Below, one piece after another: positions 1 to 9,425 of a stretch of DNA of 64,000 bases. Below the pieces are notes generated by a model, which was not told the origin of the DNA, did no database searches, and was given only the letters and a program-made list of their open reading frames with translations. Source of the DNA: Photobacterium ganghwense (lineage in GTDB: Bacteria; Pseudomonadota; Gammaproteobacteria; Enterobacterales; Vibrionaceae); NCBI RefSeq assembly GCF_003025595.1, contig NZ_PYMI01000005.1:62001-126000 (forward strand), written 5' to 3'. Each line of letters begins with the position of its first letter. The first letter of the stretch is position 1. The position numbers and the translations under genes are program-made.

Positions 1-439
1 GGGTCTGGTGGTTAACACCGTATATGATTGTATTGTCGATGTCGTTTGCAGCAGGGTGGGAAAACAGGACTTTTCTCGCGCCGGCTTTGATATGGGCTTC
101 GCCGTCGCTTCGGGAGCCAAAGATGCCGGTACAGTCCAGCACGATATCAATGGCTAAGTCTTTCCAAGGCAGCAAGTGGATGTCGCTTTGGTGCAGGATA
201 CGGATTTGATCCTGATTATCCGCCCCGCCGATGAACAGATGCTCCTGGTCATGGTTGACAGACTTATGGAAGCGGCCATGGCTGGTGTCATACTGCAGCA
301 GATGAGCCATGGCTTCAGGCTCAGCTAACTCGTTGACTGCCACGACTTGAATGTGGTGGTGTTTGCCGCTTTCATACAGGGCGCGAAGCACACTGCGTCC
401 GATACGGCCAAATCCATTAATTGCGACTCTTAGTGTCAT
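1..439 (-). CDS. epd: Erythrose-4-phosphate dehydrogenase, N-terminal part (runs off the left edge)
   Basis: The reverse strand reads as the first 146 residues of an erythrose-4-phosphate dehydrogenase, which oxidises D-erythrose 4-phosphate to 4-phosphoerythronate for pyridoxal phosphate synthesis. The ATG is at 439. The Rossmann fingerprint GFGRIGR lies at about residues 9-15, followed by the stretches YDTSHGRF and [11 protein letters not shown]. These match Epd better than GapA, its close relative. The catalytic cysteine lies beyond the window edge. The gene is downstream of tkt on the same strand, as in many gammaproteobacteria, and a terminator hairpin separates the two. Family assignment is firm; the rest of the gene is not visible. 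Confidence 0.93.
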   Translation of the reverse strand, partial: MTLRVAINGFGRIGRSVLRALYESGKHHHIQVVAVNELAEPEAMAHLLQYDTSHGRFHKSVNHDQEHLFIGGADNQDQIRILHQSDIHLLPWKDLAIDIVLDCTGIFGSRSDGEAHIKAGARKVLFSHPAANDIDNTIIYGVNHQT

Positions 440-623
440 ATCCGTGCTACAAAATTATTAAGCGGGGTTAGTGTATACCAAGCGATTGTGAGAATCACGA
501 TAATTGTGAAGGGCATCACCCTGACTTACAAACCCAAAATAAAACAAAACGTTAAGATAATTCCCACGCTTGGCGTGATGATTTTTTCAACACAACCCCC
601 TGTGAGTGAGATCTCAATTCATA

Positions 624-656
624 TAAAAAAAGACCTCGTGAAGAGGTCTTTTTTTT
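624..656 (-). terminator. Rho-independent terminator after tkt
   Basis: A perfect 8-bp stem (AAGACCTC/GAGGTCTT) is flanked by A-runs on one side and T-runs on the other, so it could work in both directions. It sits between the tkt stop and the epd start and probably ends tkt transcription. Confidence 0.8.
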
Positions 657-711
657 CATCCTTCGAAATAAATACTGTAGCCCTTAAGCCACCGTATATT
701 TACCCGCTAAA

Positions 712-2706
712 TTACGCCAGTAGCTCTTTCGCTGTGCTGACGACATTCTCAGTGGTAAAGCCGAACATTTCGAACAGTTGGCCAGCCGGTGCAGATTCAC
801 CGAAGCTGGTCATGCCGATGATGCGGCCGTCGAAACCGACGTACTTGTACCAGAAATCTGCGATACCCGCTTCGATAGCGATACGTGCTGTCACGTCAGA
901 TGGCAGCACTGCTTCGCGATATGCCGCGTCTTGCTTGTCGAACGTGTCAGTCGATGGCATAGAGACCACGCGAACCAGCTTGCCTTCGGCAGTCAGTTCC
1001 GCTGCTGCGTTCACAGCCAGCTCCACTTCAGAGCCGGTCGCGATCAGGATCAGCTCAGGTTTGCCGGCACAATCTTTCAGGATGTAACCACCCTTCGCGA
1101 TGTCAGCCACCTGAACCTCAGAGCGCTCTTGCTGCGCCAGGTTCTGACGCGAGAAGATCAGCGCTGATGGCGCGTCTTTACGCTCGATAGCCAGTTTCCA
1201 GGCAACCGCAGACTCAACCTGGTCACACGGACGCCACGTGCTCATGTTCGGCGTCAGGCGCAGAGACGCCATTTGCTCAACCGGCTGGTGCGTCGGACCG
1301 TCTTCACCCAGACCGATAGAGTCGTGCGTATACACTTGGATGTTCTGAATTTTCATCAGAGCGGCCATGCGCATTGCGTTACGGGCGTATTCCATGAACA
1401 TCAGGAAGGTGGCACCGTAAGGCACGAAACCGCCGTGCAGGGCGATACCGTTGATGATCGCAGTCATGCCGAATTCACGTACACCGTAATGGATGTAGTT
1501 ACCCGAGAAGTCACCCGCTTCCAGAGACTTCGAGCCAGACCACATGGTCAGGTTAGACGGTGCCAAGTCAGCTGAGCCGCCCATGAATTCCGGCAGCAGT
1601 TTACCGAACGCTTCCAGCGCGTTTTGAGACGCTTTACGGGATGCGATGTTCGCTGGGTTGGCTTGCAGCTCAGCAATAATTGCGCTGGTTGCTTCTTCCC
1701 AGTTCGCTGGCAGCTCACCGTTGACACGGCGCTTGTACTCAGCAGCCAGCTCAGGGTAAGCCGCTTGGTACGCCGCGAACTTGTCGTTCCAGGTCGCTTC
1801 TTTGGCAGCGCCCGCTTCTTTTGCATCCCACTCAGCGTAGATGTCTGCCGGGATTTCAAACGGACCGTGGTTCCAGCCCAGGAATTCACGGGCAGCCGCG
1901 ATTTCGTCGTGGCCCAGTGGTGCACCGTGACAGTCGTGTGAGCCTGCTTTGTTTGGTGAACCGAAACCGATGATGGTCTTAGTACAAATCAGGGTTGGAC
2001 GAGGGTCGGCTTTCGCCGCTTCGATTGCCGCGTTGATCGCGTCAGAATCGTGACCGTCAACCGCTGGAATAACGTGCCAGCCGTATGCTTCAAAACGTTT
2101 TGGTGTGTCGTCGGAGAACCAGCCTTCCACGTGACCGTCGATAGAAATGCCGTTGTCATCCCAGAATGCGATCAGTTTGCCCAGGCCCAGAGTACCGGCC
2201 AGTGAGCACGCTTCGTGAGAGATGCCTTCCATCAGACAGCCGTCGCCCATGAACACGTAGGTGAAGTGGTCAACGATGTCGTGGCCGTCTTTGTTGAACT
2301 GCGCAGCCAGTGCTTTTTCCGCAATCGCCATACCTACGGCATTGGTGATGCCCTGACCCAGCGGACCAGTCGTCGTTTCGATACCCGGTGCGTAACCGTA
2401 CTCAGGGTGACCCGGGGTTTTCGAGTGCAGCTGACGGAAGTTTTTCAGATCATCGATAGACAGATCGTAACCGGTCAGGTGAAGCAGAGAGTAAATCAGC
2501 ATCGAGCCGTGGCCGTTCGACAGGACGAAACGGTCGCGATCAGCCCACTGAGGGTTCTGAGGGTTGTGGTTCAGGTGGCCACGCCACAGGACTTCAGCAA
2601 TATCAGCCATCCCCATTGGGGCACCTGGGTGGCCAGAGTTAGCTTGTTGCACACCATCCATACTCAGGGCGCGGATTGCATTGGCAAGTTCTTTACGAGA
2701 AGACAT
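712..2706 (-). CDS. tktA: Transketolase
   Basis: This encodes a full-length 664-residue transketolase. The thiamine-diphosphate enzyme moves two-carbon ketol units between sugars in the cytosolic non-oxidative pentose phosphate pathway. Visible family features are SGHPGAP (His26), SNGHGS (His66), PLGQG at about 115-119 and the ThDP/metal motif GDG at 154-156. The pyrimidine-domain part includes EDGPTHQP and HYGVREFG. The start at 2706 has a GGAG ribosome-binding site seven bases upstream. Transketolase makes erythrose 4-phosphate, the substrate of the downstream Epd. It is divergent from metK. Paralogues tktA and tktB cannot be told apart here; context next to epd and metK favours tktA. Confidence 0.97.
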   Translation of the reverse strand: MSSRKELANAIRALSMDGVQQANSGHPGAPMGMADIAEVLWRGHLNHNPQNPQWADRDRFVLSNGHGSMLIYSLLHLTGYDLSIDDLKNFRQLHSKTPGHPEYGYAPGIETTTGPLGQGITNAVGMAIAEKALAAQFNKDGHDIVDHFTYVFMGDGCLMEGISHEACSLAGTLGLGKLIAFWDDNGISIDGHVEGWFSDDTPKRFEAYGWHVIPAVDGHDSDAINAAIEAAKADPRPTLICTKTIIGFGSPNKAGSHDCHGAPLGHDEIAAAREFLGWNHGPFEIPADIYAEWDAKEAGAAKEATWNDKFAAYQAAYPELAAEYKRRVNGELPANWEEATSAIIAELQANPANIASRKASQNALEAFGKLLPEFMGGSADLAPSNLTMWSGSKSLEAGDFSGNYIHYGVREFGMTAIINGIALHGGFVPYGATFLMFMEYARNAMRMAALMKIQNIQVYTHDSIGLGEDGPTHQPVEQMASLRLTPNMSTWRPCDQVESAVAWKLAIERKDAPSALIFSRQNLAQQERSEVQVADIAKGGYILKDCAGKPELILIATGSEVELAVNAAAELTAEGKLVRVVSMPSTDTFDKQDAAYREAVLPSDVTARIAIEAGIADFWYKYVGFDGRIIGMTSFGESAPAGQLFEMFGFTTENVVSTAKELLA

Positions 2707-2979
2707 GTCTGCTCCAGAAATTCGTAGACGTTATGATGGAGTAGCCTGATTTTAGGGTAACCAGACTAACCGGTATTCGGCGGGCATGTATTGTCGCAAA
2801 GTCTGGCGGCTATCTGCAAACGATTTCCTGCCAAAATAAACACGAATATCAACAAAATGGGCGATACTAATGGCCAACCACCTGTAATTTCACCCTAAAC
2901 ACGGAAACGTTTGCCTGAGAATAAACGCAAACCCATACCCTTCGTATTGTTGATTTTCTACGGCGAGCAGAGGTATCAT
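2707..2979. other. Divergent tkt/metK upstream region
   Basis: This is the left part of a 394-bp gene-free stretch between the tkt and metK starts. It must hold the tkt promoter. I see no convincing ORF, repeat or RNA structure in it; the right part holds the MetJ-like boxes listed separately. Confidence 0.5.
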
Positions 2980-3003
2980 AGACGTCTAGACGGAGGTAGC
3001 TCT
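2980..3003 (+). promoter_or_regulatory. Tandem MetJ-type met boxes upstream of metK
   Basis: A perfect AGACGTCT met box at 2980-2987 is followed directly by AGACGGAG (5/8 match) and then a weaker third 8-mer. MetJ dimers are known to bind two or more adjacent 8-bp boxes of this consensus. The site is about 100 bp before metK, so methionine/SAM repression of metK is likely. The assignment rests on the motif and its position. Confidence 0.7.
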
Positions 3004-3100
3004 ATACATACGAACGTACATCCTTATACGATGTCAATCTCCAACCTGCGGTATAGAGCCCAACATCATCCATTTTTAACATTACTTTGTGGGAGCGCTC

Positions 3101-4255
3101 ATGGCGAAGCACCTGTTTACTTCTGAGTCTGTGTCAGAAGGCCATCCAGATAAAATTGCCGATCAGATTTCGGATGCAGTATTGGATGCGATCTTAGAAC
3201 AAGATCCAAAAGCACGTGTTGCGTGTGAGACTTACGTAAAAACCGGCATGGTAATGGTTGGTGGTGAAATCACAACGTCTGCTTGGGTTGATATCGAAGA
3301 ACTGACCCGTGATACCGTACGTGAAATCGGCTACGTTCACTCTGACATGGGCTTCGATGCAAACTCATGTGCCGTTCTGAGCGCAATCGGCAAACAGTCT
3401 CCGGATATCAACCAGGGTGTTGACCGTGAAGACCCACGTGAACTGGGTGCTGGCGACCAGGGCATCATGTTTGGCTATGCCTGTAACGAAACTGACGTGC
3501 TGATGCCAGCACCGGTTACTTACGCCCACCGTCTGGTAGAGCGTCAGGCGAAAGTGCGTAAAAACGGCGCCCTGCCATGGCTTCGTCCGGATGCAAAAAG
3601 CCAAGTCACTTTTGCCTACGACCAAGGCAAAATCGTGGGTATCGATGCCGTTGTTCTGTCAACTCAACACTGTGACAGCATCGAACTGCCAGTGCTGCAG
3701 GAAGCGGTGATGGAAGAAATCATCAAGCCGGTTCTGCCAAGCGAGTGGCTGACGAAAGACACCAAATACTTCATTAACCCAACCGGCCGTTTCGTTATCG
3801 GTGGTCCAATGGGTGACTGTGGTCTGACTGGTCGTAAGATCATCGTTGATACCTACGGCGGTGCAGCTCGTCACGGTGGCGGCGCATTCTCTGGTAAAGA
3901 TCCATCGAAAGTTGACCGTTCTGCAGCTTACGCGGCTCGTTATGTGGCGAAGAACATCGTTGCGGCCGGCATGGCTGACCGTTGTGAAATCCAGCTGTCT
4001 TACGCTATCGGTGTCGCTGATCCAACGTCGATCATGGTCGAAACGTTCGGTACTGAGAAAGTGGCTCACGACATCATCGTTGAAGCAGTACGTCAACACT
4101 TCGACCTGCGCCCATACGGTCTGATCGAAATGCTGGATTTGCTGAAGCCAATGTACAAGAAAACGGCGGCTTACGGCCACTTCGGTCGTGAAGAATTCCC
4201 ATGGGAAAAAACTGACAAAGCTGAGATGCTGCGCGAGTTCGCAAACATCAAATAA
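3101..4255 (+). CDS. metK: S-adenosylmethionine synthetase
   Basis: This 384-residue enzyme makes S-adenosylmethionine from ATP and methionine, releasing phosphate and pyrophosphate. Family signatures visible are [13 protein letters not shown] near the N-terminus (with the ATP-site His15), [12 protein letters not shown] in the first third and the glycine-rich [16 protein letters not shown] loop. The ATG at 3101 is chosen because a GGGAG ribosome-binding site sits five bases before it; an in-frame GTG at 3089 lacks one. A terminator follows, so it is probably monocistronic. Upstream met boxes suggest repression by MetJ with SAM. Confidence 0.98.
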   Translation: MAKHLFTSESVSEGHPDKIADQISDAVLDAILEQDPKARVACETYVKTGMVMVGGEITTSAWVDIEELTRDTVREIGYVHSDMGFDANSCAVLSAIGKQSPDINQGVDREDPRELGAGDQGIMFGYACNETDVLMPAPVTYAHRLVERQAKVRKNGALPWLRPDAKSQVTFAYDQGKIVGIDAVVLSTQHCDSIELPVLQEAVMEEIIKPVLPSEWLTKDTKYFINPTGRFVIGGPMGDCGLTGRKIIVDTYGGAARHGGGAFSGKDPSKVDRSAAYAARYVAKNIVAAGMADRCEIQLSYAIGVADPTSIMVETFGTEKVAHDIIVEAVRQHFDLRPYGLIEMLDLLKPMYKKTAAYGHFGREEFPWEKTDKAEMLREFANIK

Positions 4256-4299
4256 GCATGTCACTCCGGAGCCAGCAGTCTCCGATACAGAAAAGATAC

Positions 4300-4327
4300 A
4301 AAAAGGAAGCTTAGGCTTCCTTTTTTG
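4300..4327 (+). terminator. Rho-independent terminator after metK
   Basis: The stem AAGGAAGC/GCTTCCTT has a four-base loop and is followed by a T-run. Confidence 0.85.
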
Positions 4328-4390
4328 TTATCCTCTCCCCTATACTCCCGCGCAGATTCGTTAACTCACACCGCCTAATAGCCCATTGTT

Positions 4391-4870
4391 ATGACCCCAT
4401 TACAGCAAACGGTGATCGCCAAGGTCGAGTCCTGTATCCATCAGGCCAACCGGCACCTTAACCAGCATTTCCCCCTGCCCGTCGTCAATTTCAAACAACG
4501 GGGGAAAATCGCAGGAAGTGCGCGGTTACAGGGTTGGGAAGTCAGGTTTAACCCTGTGCTGTTGGCTGAAAATCCGCAGACTTTTCTTGATGAAGTCGTT
4601 CCGCACGAAGTGGCTCATCTGGTGGTCTTTAAGCTGTTTGGCCGGGTCCGTCCGCATGGCCGGGAATGGCAAGGCGTCATGCACAACGTGTTTGGCGTTG
4701 CCCCCCGCACCACACACAGCTTTGATATTTCTTCCGTGCAGGGGCAGACTTTTGTCTACCGCTGTCAGTGTAGTGAGCACCAGATGACCGTTCGCCGCCA
4801 CAACAAAATCGTCCGCGGTCAGGCGGTATATCACTGTCGCCGATGCGGCAGCCAACTGCGCCTGAGCTGA
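4391..4870 (+). CDS. sprT: SprT family zinc metalloprotease-like protein
   Basis: This 159-residue protein belongs to the SprT family, which shares the zincin fold of eukaryotic SprTN/Spartan DNA-protein crosslink proteases. The bacterial role is not well settled. The HExxH zinc motif is HEVAH at residues 72-76, with a further conserved histidine at 89. A C-terminal zinc ribbon has Cys125, Cys127, Cys149 and Cys152. Length is close to the E. coli protein. It lies between metK and endA, a common gammaproteobacterial order. A cytosolic location is inferred from the lack of a signal peptide. Confidence 0.93.
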   Translation: MTPLQQTVIAKVESCIHQANRHLNQHFPLPVVNFKQRGKIAGSARLQGWEVRFNPVLLAENPQTFLDEVVPHEVAHLVVFKLFGRVRPHGREWQGVMHNVFGVAPRTTHSFDISSVQGQTFVYRCQCSEHQMTVRRHNKIVRGQAVYHCRRCGSQLRLS

Positions 4871-5004
4871 AAAGTTGTCGTTATCACTCCTGGTGTCAAA
4901 AGCCGTCTGTGACAGCATTGAGCTATCCCTTCCGGTTATTCCGTAATTCCGATAAGCGTAGGTATACAAACCACCGCGGATGTTCTGCCACTCAGCCCCC
5001 CTGC

Positions 5005-5040
5005 TGCTATTGCTATTGCTATTGCTATTGCTATTGCTAT
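5005..5040. repeat. Hexanucleotide microsatellite, six copies of TGCTAT
   Basis: Six uninterrupted copies of TGCTAT lie between sprT and endA, ending about 97 bp before the endA start. Such repeats are prone to slipped-strand changes in copy number. It does not interrupt a convincing reading frame, so any effect would be on spacing in the endA upstream region. Confidence 0.9.
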
Positions 5041-5137
5041 TGCCGAATGTAAATAACACAAAACTTACTGTGAAGTAGTTCCAAAAAATCAGCCAGATGA
5101 TAGGCTTGTCGCCCTCATTTTCAGAATAAGGAAAGGC

Positions 5138-5842
5138 ATGCGTCGTCCCTCTCCCTGGCTGCTGATCAGCCTGCTTGCGCCAGTTTCCGCACTGGCAGCC
5201 CATCCAACCTCATTCAGCCAAGCCAAAAAACTGGCTATCGGCATTTATCAGGATCATCCGGTCAGCTTTTACTGCGGCTGTGACATCACCTGGCAGGGCA
5301 AAAAAGGGATTCCGGATCTAGCCAGCTGCGGCTATGAAGTCCGCAAACAACCCAACCGGGCAAACCGTATCGAATGGGAACACGTGGTACCGGCCTGGCA
5401 ATTTGGCCACCAGCTTCAGTGCTGGCAAGAAGGCGGCCGCAAAGCCTGCCAGAGCAGCGCCCAGTTCCGCCGGATGGAAGCCGATCTGCATAACCTGACT
5501 CCGGCAATCGGCGAAGTGAACGGTGACCGTTCCAACTTCAGCTTTATGCCCTGGAACGGTACCAACGGCGCCAATTACGGCCAGTGTGAGATGAAGGTGG
5601 ACTTCAGCCAGAAACGAGCCGATCCACCACCAGCCAGCCGGGGGCCGATTGCCCGCACTTATCTCTATATGAGTGACACCTACCCGTTCCGTCTGTCCCG
5701 CCAGCAGCGCCAGTTGATGGAAGCCTGGAACCGACAGTACGCCGTGACCGAATGGGAATGTGAACGCGACCGTCGAATTGCCAAAATCCAGAGTAACCAC
5801 AACCCTTACGTTCAGCCGTTGTGTCAGGCAAAAGGACTGTAA
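5138..5842 (+). CDS. endA: Endonuclease I (secreted/periplasmic DNase)
   Basis: This 234-residue protein is an EndA/Vvn/Dns-type nuclease that cuts DNA non-specifically outside the cytoplasm. A signal peptide with cleavage after ALA is expected at about residue 20. The catalytic stretch EHVVPA (residues 81-86, His82 likely the general base) and the metal-binding [18 protein letters not shown] region are both present. The many cysteines fit the disulphide-rich family. An AAGGA ribosome-binding site precedes the start at 5138. In vibrios such enzymes degrade external DNA and limit or feed natural transformation. It is followed by rsmE and gshB as in E. coli. Confidence 0.96.
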   Translation: MRRPSPWLLISLLAPVSALAAHPTSFSQAKKLAIGIYQDHPVSFYCGCDITWQGKKGIPDLASCGYEVRKQPNRANRIEWEHVVPAWQFGHQLQCWQEGGRKACQSSAQFRRMEADLHNLTPAIGEVNGDRSNFSFMPWNGTNGANYGQCEMKVDFSQKRADPPPASRGPIARTYLYMSDTYPFRLSRQQRQLMEAWNRQYAVTEWECERDRRIAKIQSNHNPYVQPLCQAKGL

Positions 5843-6083
5843 CCGCCCGCTCCGCCAGCGCTCAGCGGACTAAAACCGCCTTTGGCGAGACGAAAACCGC
5901 ATCTGGGCCAGCGTCGTGAAGACACTGGCCTTTTTCCAGCTGATGGCACGGGAGATGGCGGACAACAAAAACAAATCCACTTTGCCCTTGTTTTTCCGAG
6001 GCACGGCATCCATCTCTGTACCATGAGGCAGCAATCCTTCGTATAATGCTGCCAGACTAGATGAAAACGATGACCAATCAGCC

Positions 6084-6815
6084 ATGAGAATCCCACGAAT
6101 TTATCACCCTGAAACCCTGCCGGCTTCAGGTATCATCATGCTCAGTGAAGAAGCCGCCAACCACGTTGGCCGGGTCATGCGCATGCAAGTTGGCCAGGAA
6201 GTCCTGCTGTTTGATGGCAGCAATGCTGAGTTTCCAGCCATTATCAGTAACGCCAGCAAGAAAAGTGTGGAAGTCGACATTCAGGAACGTCGTGAAAACA
6301 GCGTGGAATCCCCGCTGGATATCCACCTCGGCCAAGTGATTTCTCGTGGTGAAAAAATGGAATTTACGATTCAGAAATCTGTCGAGCTGGGGGTCAACAC
6401 GATTACCCCGCTGATTTCTGAACGTTGCGGCGTCAAACTTAACGCCGATCGCTTCGATAAAAAATTGCAGCAATGGCAGAAGATCGCCATCAGCGCCTGC
6501 GAGCAGTGCGGTCGTAACCGCGTGCCGGAAATCCGCCCGATCATGAAACTGGAAGACTGGTGCAGCGAGCCGTACGACGGCCTGAAGCTGAACCTGCACC
6601 CACGAGCCAGTTACTCAATTAACACCCTGCCAGCACCTGTCAGCAAGGTACGCCTACTGATTGGTCCGGAAGGCGGTCTGTCCGCTGAAGAAATCAGCAT
6701 GACAGAAACCTACCAATTTGATGAAATCCTGCTGGGTCCTCGTGTCCTGCGCACTGAAACGGCTGCCATGACCGCCATTACAGCCCTGCAGGTTCGCTTC
6801 GGCGATCTCGGCTAA
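6084..6815 (+). CDS. rsmE: 16S rRNA (uracil(1498)-N3)-methyltransferase
   Basis: This 243-residue SPOUT-class enzyme methylates N3 of U1498 in 16S rRNA using SAM. The C-terminal trefoil-knot motifs [10 protein letters not shown] and [11 protein letters not shown], which build the SAM pocket, are present, and the N-terminal PUA-like part starts MRIPRIYHP. The gene is 31 bp before gshB and the two are likely co-transcribed. A TATAAT-like hexamer at 6042-6047 may be its -10 element. Confidence 0.97.
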   Translation: MRIPRIYHPETLPASGIIMLSEEAANHVGRVMRMQVGQEVLLFDGSNAEFPAIISNASKKSVEVDIQERRENSVESPLDIHLGQVISRGEKMEFTIQKSVELGVNTITPLISERCGVKLNADRFDKKLQQWQKIAISACEQCGRNRVPEIRPIMKLEDWCSEPYDGLKLNLHPRASYSINTLPAPVSKVRLLIGPEGGLSAEEISMTETYQFDEILLGPRVLRTETAAMTAITALQVRFGDLG

Positions 6816-6845
6816 CCCTCGGGAAGACAAACTTAGGAGAAACCA

Positions 6846-7796
6846 ATGATCAAACTGGGTATCGTGATGGACCCTATCGAGTCCATCAACATTAAGAAAG
6901 ATTCCAGCTTTGCCATGATGTTGGAAGCCCAGCGCCGCGGCTGGGAAATCCACTACATGGAAATGAACGACCTGTCGCTGGAACAAGGCAAGGCCATTGT
7001 CCGTACCCGTGTGGTTAGCCTGAAAGAAGATCCGAACGGCTGGTTCGAATTCCACGGCGAGCAGGAAATTGCCCTGTCTGAGCTGGATGTGGTACTGATG
7101 CGCAAAGATCCGCCGTTCGATACCGAATACATTTACGCGACCTACATTCTGGAGCGAGCAGAAGAACAAGGCACACTGGTTGTCAACAAACCGCAAAGCC
7201 TGCGTGACTGCAACGAAAAGCTGTTCACCGCTTGGTTCCCGGAACTGACCCCGACCACCATTGTAACCCGTCGTGCCGACAAGATTCGTGCATTCCAGCA
7301 GGAGCACGGTGACGTGATCCTGAAGCCGCTGGACGGCATGGGGGGCTCATCCATCTTCCGCGTCATGAAGAATGACCCGAACGTGTCGGTGATCATCGAG
7401 ACCCTGACCAACCACGGTCAGAACTACTGCATGGCGCAGACTTTCGTGCCTGACATCAGTAACGGTGACAAGCGTATTCTGGTGGTTGACGGTGAGCCAA
7501 TGCCATACTGCCTGGCGCGTATTCCGGCCGAAGGCGAAACCCGTGGCAACCTAGCCGCCGGTGGTCGTGGCGAACCACGTCCAATCAGCGACACAGACCG
7601 CAAGATTGCGGAAACCGTTGCACCGGTGCTGAAAGAAAAAGGCCTGATCTTTGTCGGTCTGGACGTGATTGGCGACAAGCTGACAGAAATCAACGTGACC
7701 AGCCCGACCTGTATTCGAGAAATCGAAGCGGCCTTTGATATCTCCATCACCGGCAAACTTATGGATGCGATTGAGCGCCGCCTGAACCAGGCATAA
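6846..7796 (+). CDS. gshB: Glutathione synthetase
   Basis: This 316-residue ATP-grasp enzyme joins gamma-glutamylcysteine and glycine to make glutathione. Family stretches include KLGIVMDPI at the N-terminus, LKPLDGMGGSSIFR, the glycine-rich loop GNLAAGGRGEPR and NVTSPTCIREIE near the C-terminus. A TAGGAGA ribosome-binding site lies just upstream. It follows rsmE closely. A GC-rich hairpin without a T-run follows at 7818-7841. Confidence 0.98.
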   Translation: MIKLGIVMDPIESINIKKDSSFAMMLEAQRRGWEIHYMEMNDLSLEQGKAIVRTRVVSLKEDPNGWFEFHGEQEIALSELDVVLMRKDPPFDTEYIYATYILERAEEQGTLVVNKPQSLRDCNEKLFTAWFPELTPTTIVTRRADKIRAFQQEHGDVILKPLDGMGGSSIFRVMKNDPNVSVIIETLTNHGQNYCMAQTFVPDISNGDKRILVVDGEPMPYCLARIPAEGETRGNLAAGGRGEPRPISDTDRKIAETVAPVLKEKGLIFVGLDVIGDKLTEINVTSPTCIREIEAAFDISITGKLMDAIERRLNQA

Positions 7797-7817
7797 GGCT
7801 CCTCCTTTTCGCACTCC

Positions 7818-7841
7818 CACGCAGCCCGCACGGGCTGCGTG
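7818..7841. other. GC-rich hairpin after gshB
   Basis: The inverted repeat CACGCAGCCCG/CGGGCTGCGTG has almost no loop and no T-run. It may stabilise the mRNA end or act as a weak terminator. Confidence 0.5.
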
Positions 7842-7929
7842 AGGCCGGCTCTCACCTCGTCATTTAAATACCATTTCTGTCAATTACTCGGCATACTTTA
7901 AAGAAGCAGCTTAAGTAATAGGTACTCCA

Positions 7930-8496
7930 ATGAATTTGACCAATCACTTTCTGGTTGCGATGCCCCAACTACAGGATCCAAACTTCAAAGGCAGCGTCGT
8001 GTATATCTGCGAGCATAACGATGAAGGCGCGATGGGGATTGTGATCAACCTGCCTATTGAGATTTCCGTGGGCAACATGCTTGAACAAATTGACATTGAC
8101 CGCGAGCTGCCTGTTCAGAACCCGGCCAGCCTGGAACAACCGGTTTTCAACGGCGGTCCGGTCGCGGCTGACCGTGGCTTCGTGTTGCACAACCGGATTG
8201 GCGACGATCTCAGCTCCAGCATAAACATTACCGATCAGGTGTCCGTCACGACCTCCAAAGACATCCTGTCGCTGCTGGGTACCCGCGAATCGCCGGACAA
8301 CTTTCTGGTTGCCCTCGGCTATGCCGGTTGGGATGCCGGTCAGCTGGAACAAGAGCTGGCTGACAACTCCTGGCTGACCATTGAAGCCGATCCGGATCTG
8401 GTATTTAACACCCCGATTCATGAGCGCTGGAATAAAGCCATTGCCAAACTGGGCATTACCTCTACTCACCTCTCGACAGATAAAGGACATGCATGA
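7930..8496 (+). CDS. yqgE: YqgE/AlgH family protein (UPF0301)
   Basis: This 188-residue protein is a typical member of UPF0301, opening with [12 protein letters not shown] and containing VFNGGPV and [11 protein letters not shown]. The biochemical role is unknown; the Pseudomonas homologue AlgH has been linked to alginate regulation. Its stop overlaps the ruvX start by four bases (ATGA), which indicates translational coupling with ruvX. Confidence 0.95.
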   Translation: MNLTNHFLVAMPQLQDPNFKGSVVYICEHNDEGAMGIVINLPIEISVGNMLEQIDIDRELPVQNPASLEQPVFNGGPVAADRGFVLHNRIGDDLSSSINITDQVSVTTSKDILSLLGTRESPDNFLVALGYAGWDAGQLEQELADNSWLTIEADPDLVFNTPIHERWNKAIAKLGITSTHLSTDKGHA

Positions 8497-8921
8497 GCCA
8501 GTCTCGTACTGTTTTAGCATTTGACTACGGCACCAAAAGCATCGGTGTGGCTATCGGCCAGGAACTGACCGGTACAGCCAACCCATTGGCAGCCCTGAAG
8601 GCTCGCGACGGCATCCCTAATTGGGATGACATTGAAAAGCTGCTCAAGGAGTGGCAACCGGATTTAGTGGTCGTCGGCCTGCCGCTGGATCTGCACGGTG
8701 GCGAACTGGAAGCCATTACACCGCGCGCGAAAAAATTTGCTAACCGCCTGCACGGCCGATTCGGTTGCCAGGTCGAGTTACACGATGAGCGCCTGAGCAC
8801 CGCTGAAGCCCGCTCTGATCTGTTCGATCGTGGCGGCTATCGTAACCTGAGCAAAGGAAATATCGACTCTCAGTCAGCGGTCGTGATCCTCGAAAGCTGG
8901 TTTGAACAACAGTACGGCTAA
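8493..8921 (+). CDS. ruvX: YqgF/RuvX RNase H-fold nuclease (putative Holliday junction resolvase / pre-16S rRNA processing)
   Basis: The 142-residue protein has an RNase H-like fold with the first acidic residue in [13 protein letters not shown], a second in VVVGLPL-D and a third near the C-terminus in [13 protein letters not shown]. coli YqgF is essential and has been tied to 16S rRNA 5'-end maturation, while the family name reflects a predicted junction-resolving activity. It is translationally coupled to yqgE. A terminator follows at about 8967. Confidence 0.95.
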   Translation: MSQSRTVLAFDYGTKSIGVAIGQELTGTANPLAALKARDGIPNWDDIEKLLKEWQPDLVVVGLPLDLHGGELEAITPRAKKFANRLHGRFGCQVELHDERLSTAEARSDLFDRGGYRNLSKGNIDSQSAVVILESWFEQQYG

Positions 8922-8966
8922 TCCCCGCATTCTGCTTTCGCACTCCCCGCTAACACTGGCTATCTG

Positions 8967-8992
8967 CAGGCCCATCGGGGCCTGTTTGTTAT
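8967..8992 (+). terminator. Probable terminator after ruvX
   Basis: A CAGGCCC/GGGGCCTG stem with a short loop is followed by a T-rich stretch. Confidence 0.6.
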
Positions 8993-9360
8993 CGCTGCGC
9001 TCAGCGGCCACCACTTCTTTCACTCCCAGATTACGCCCTACCCAAATGGTTACTCACCCAGTCTCAGCCTAACCGCAACAGTCAGCTCGTCTTCAAATAC
9101 TCGTCTTTGGTGTTCAATCTCAAACGCGGGTTGATCGAGCACAAACCCCAGTGTACAGCTTTTCTCACTTTGCTCACCCTCTAGCCACACAGCGAAAAAA
9201 TGGATCTGCACCGATCATCCTGATCCCGCGTGTTCTGCGGCCTGATCAGCCTGTACAGCTTTTTGACTACAGGAACCCAAAAGCTCCACAAGCTGTACAG
9301 CCAAAATAAAAAAACAACACAAAATGTTTAAAATCAGATAATTAAAAACATCATGACAAT
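8993..9360. other. Gene-free stretch with repeated CTGTACAG-like motifs
   Basis: No convincing ORF is present in this part of the convergent ruvX/pilU gap. The 8-bp palindrome CTGTACAG occurs near 9251 and 9294, and a related GTGTACAGCTTTT lies near 9151. Spacing does not fit a LexA box. I cannot assign a function. Confidence 0.4.
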
Positions 9361-9399
9361 AAAAAAGCTTTAGGATCATAGTAACCCTAAAGCTTTTTA
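9361..9399 (-). terminator. Rho-independent terminator after pilU
   Basis: A 13-bp stem (AAAAAGCTTTAGG and its complement) with an 11-base loop lies 27 bp past the pilU stop. On the minus strand it is followed by a T-run. Confidence 0.85.
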
Positions 9400-9425
9400 C
9401 ACATAGTAAGCTTTTTAATACCGAC

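Noticed and set aside
488..1087. 199-residue plus-strand ORF at the left edge
   Set aside because: Shadow of tkt read in the wrong direction; composition fits antisense.
4526..5203. Minus-strand ORF with an Asn-Ser repeat
   Set aside because: The repeat is just the TGCTAT microsatellite read in reverse, and the frame overlaps sprT and endA.
5870..6085. 71-residue minus-strand ORF between endA and rsmE
   Set aside because: No recognisable domain, and it overlaps the rsmE promoter. A transposase remnant was considered without support.
9240..9310. LexA/SOS box
   Set aside because: CTGT and ACAG are adjacent and not eight bases apart as in LexA sites.
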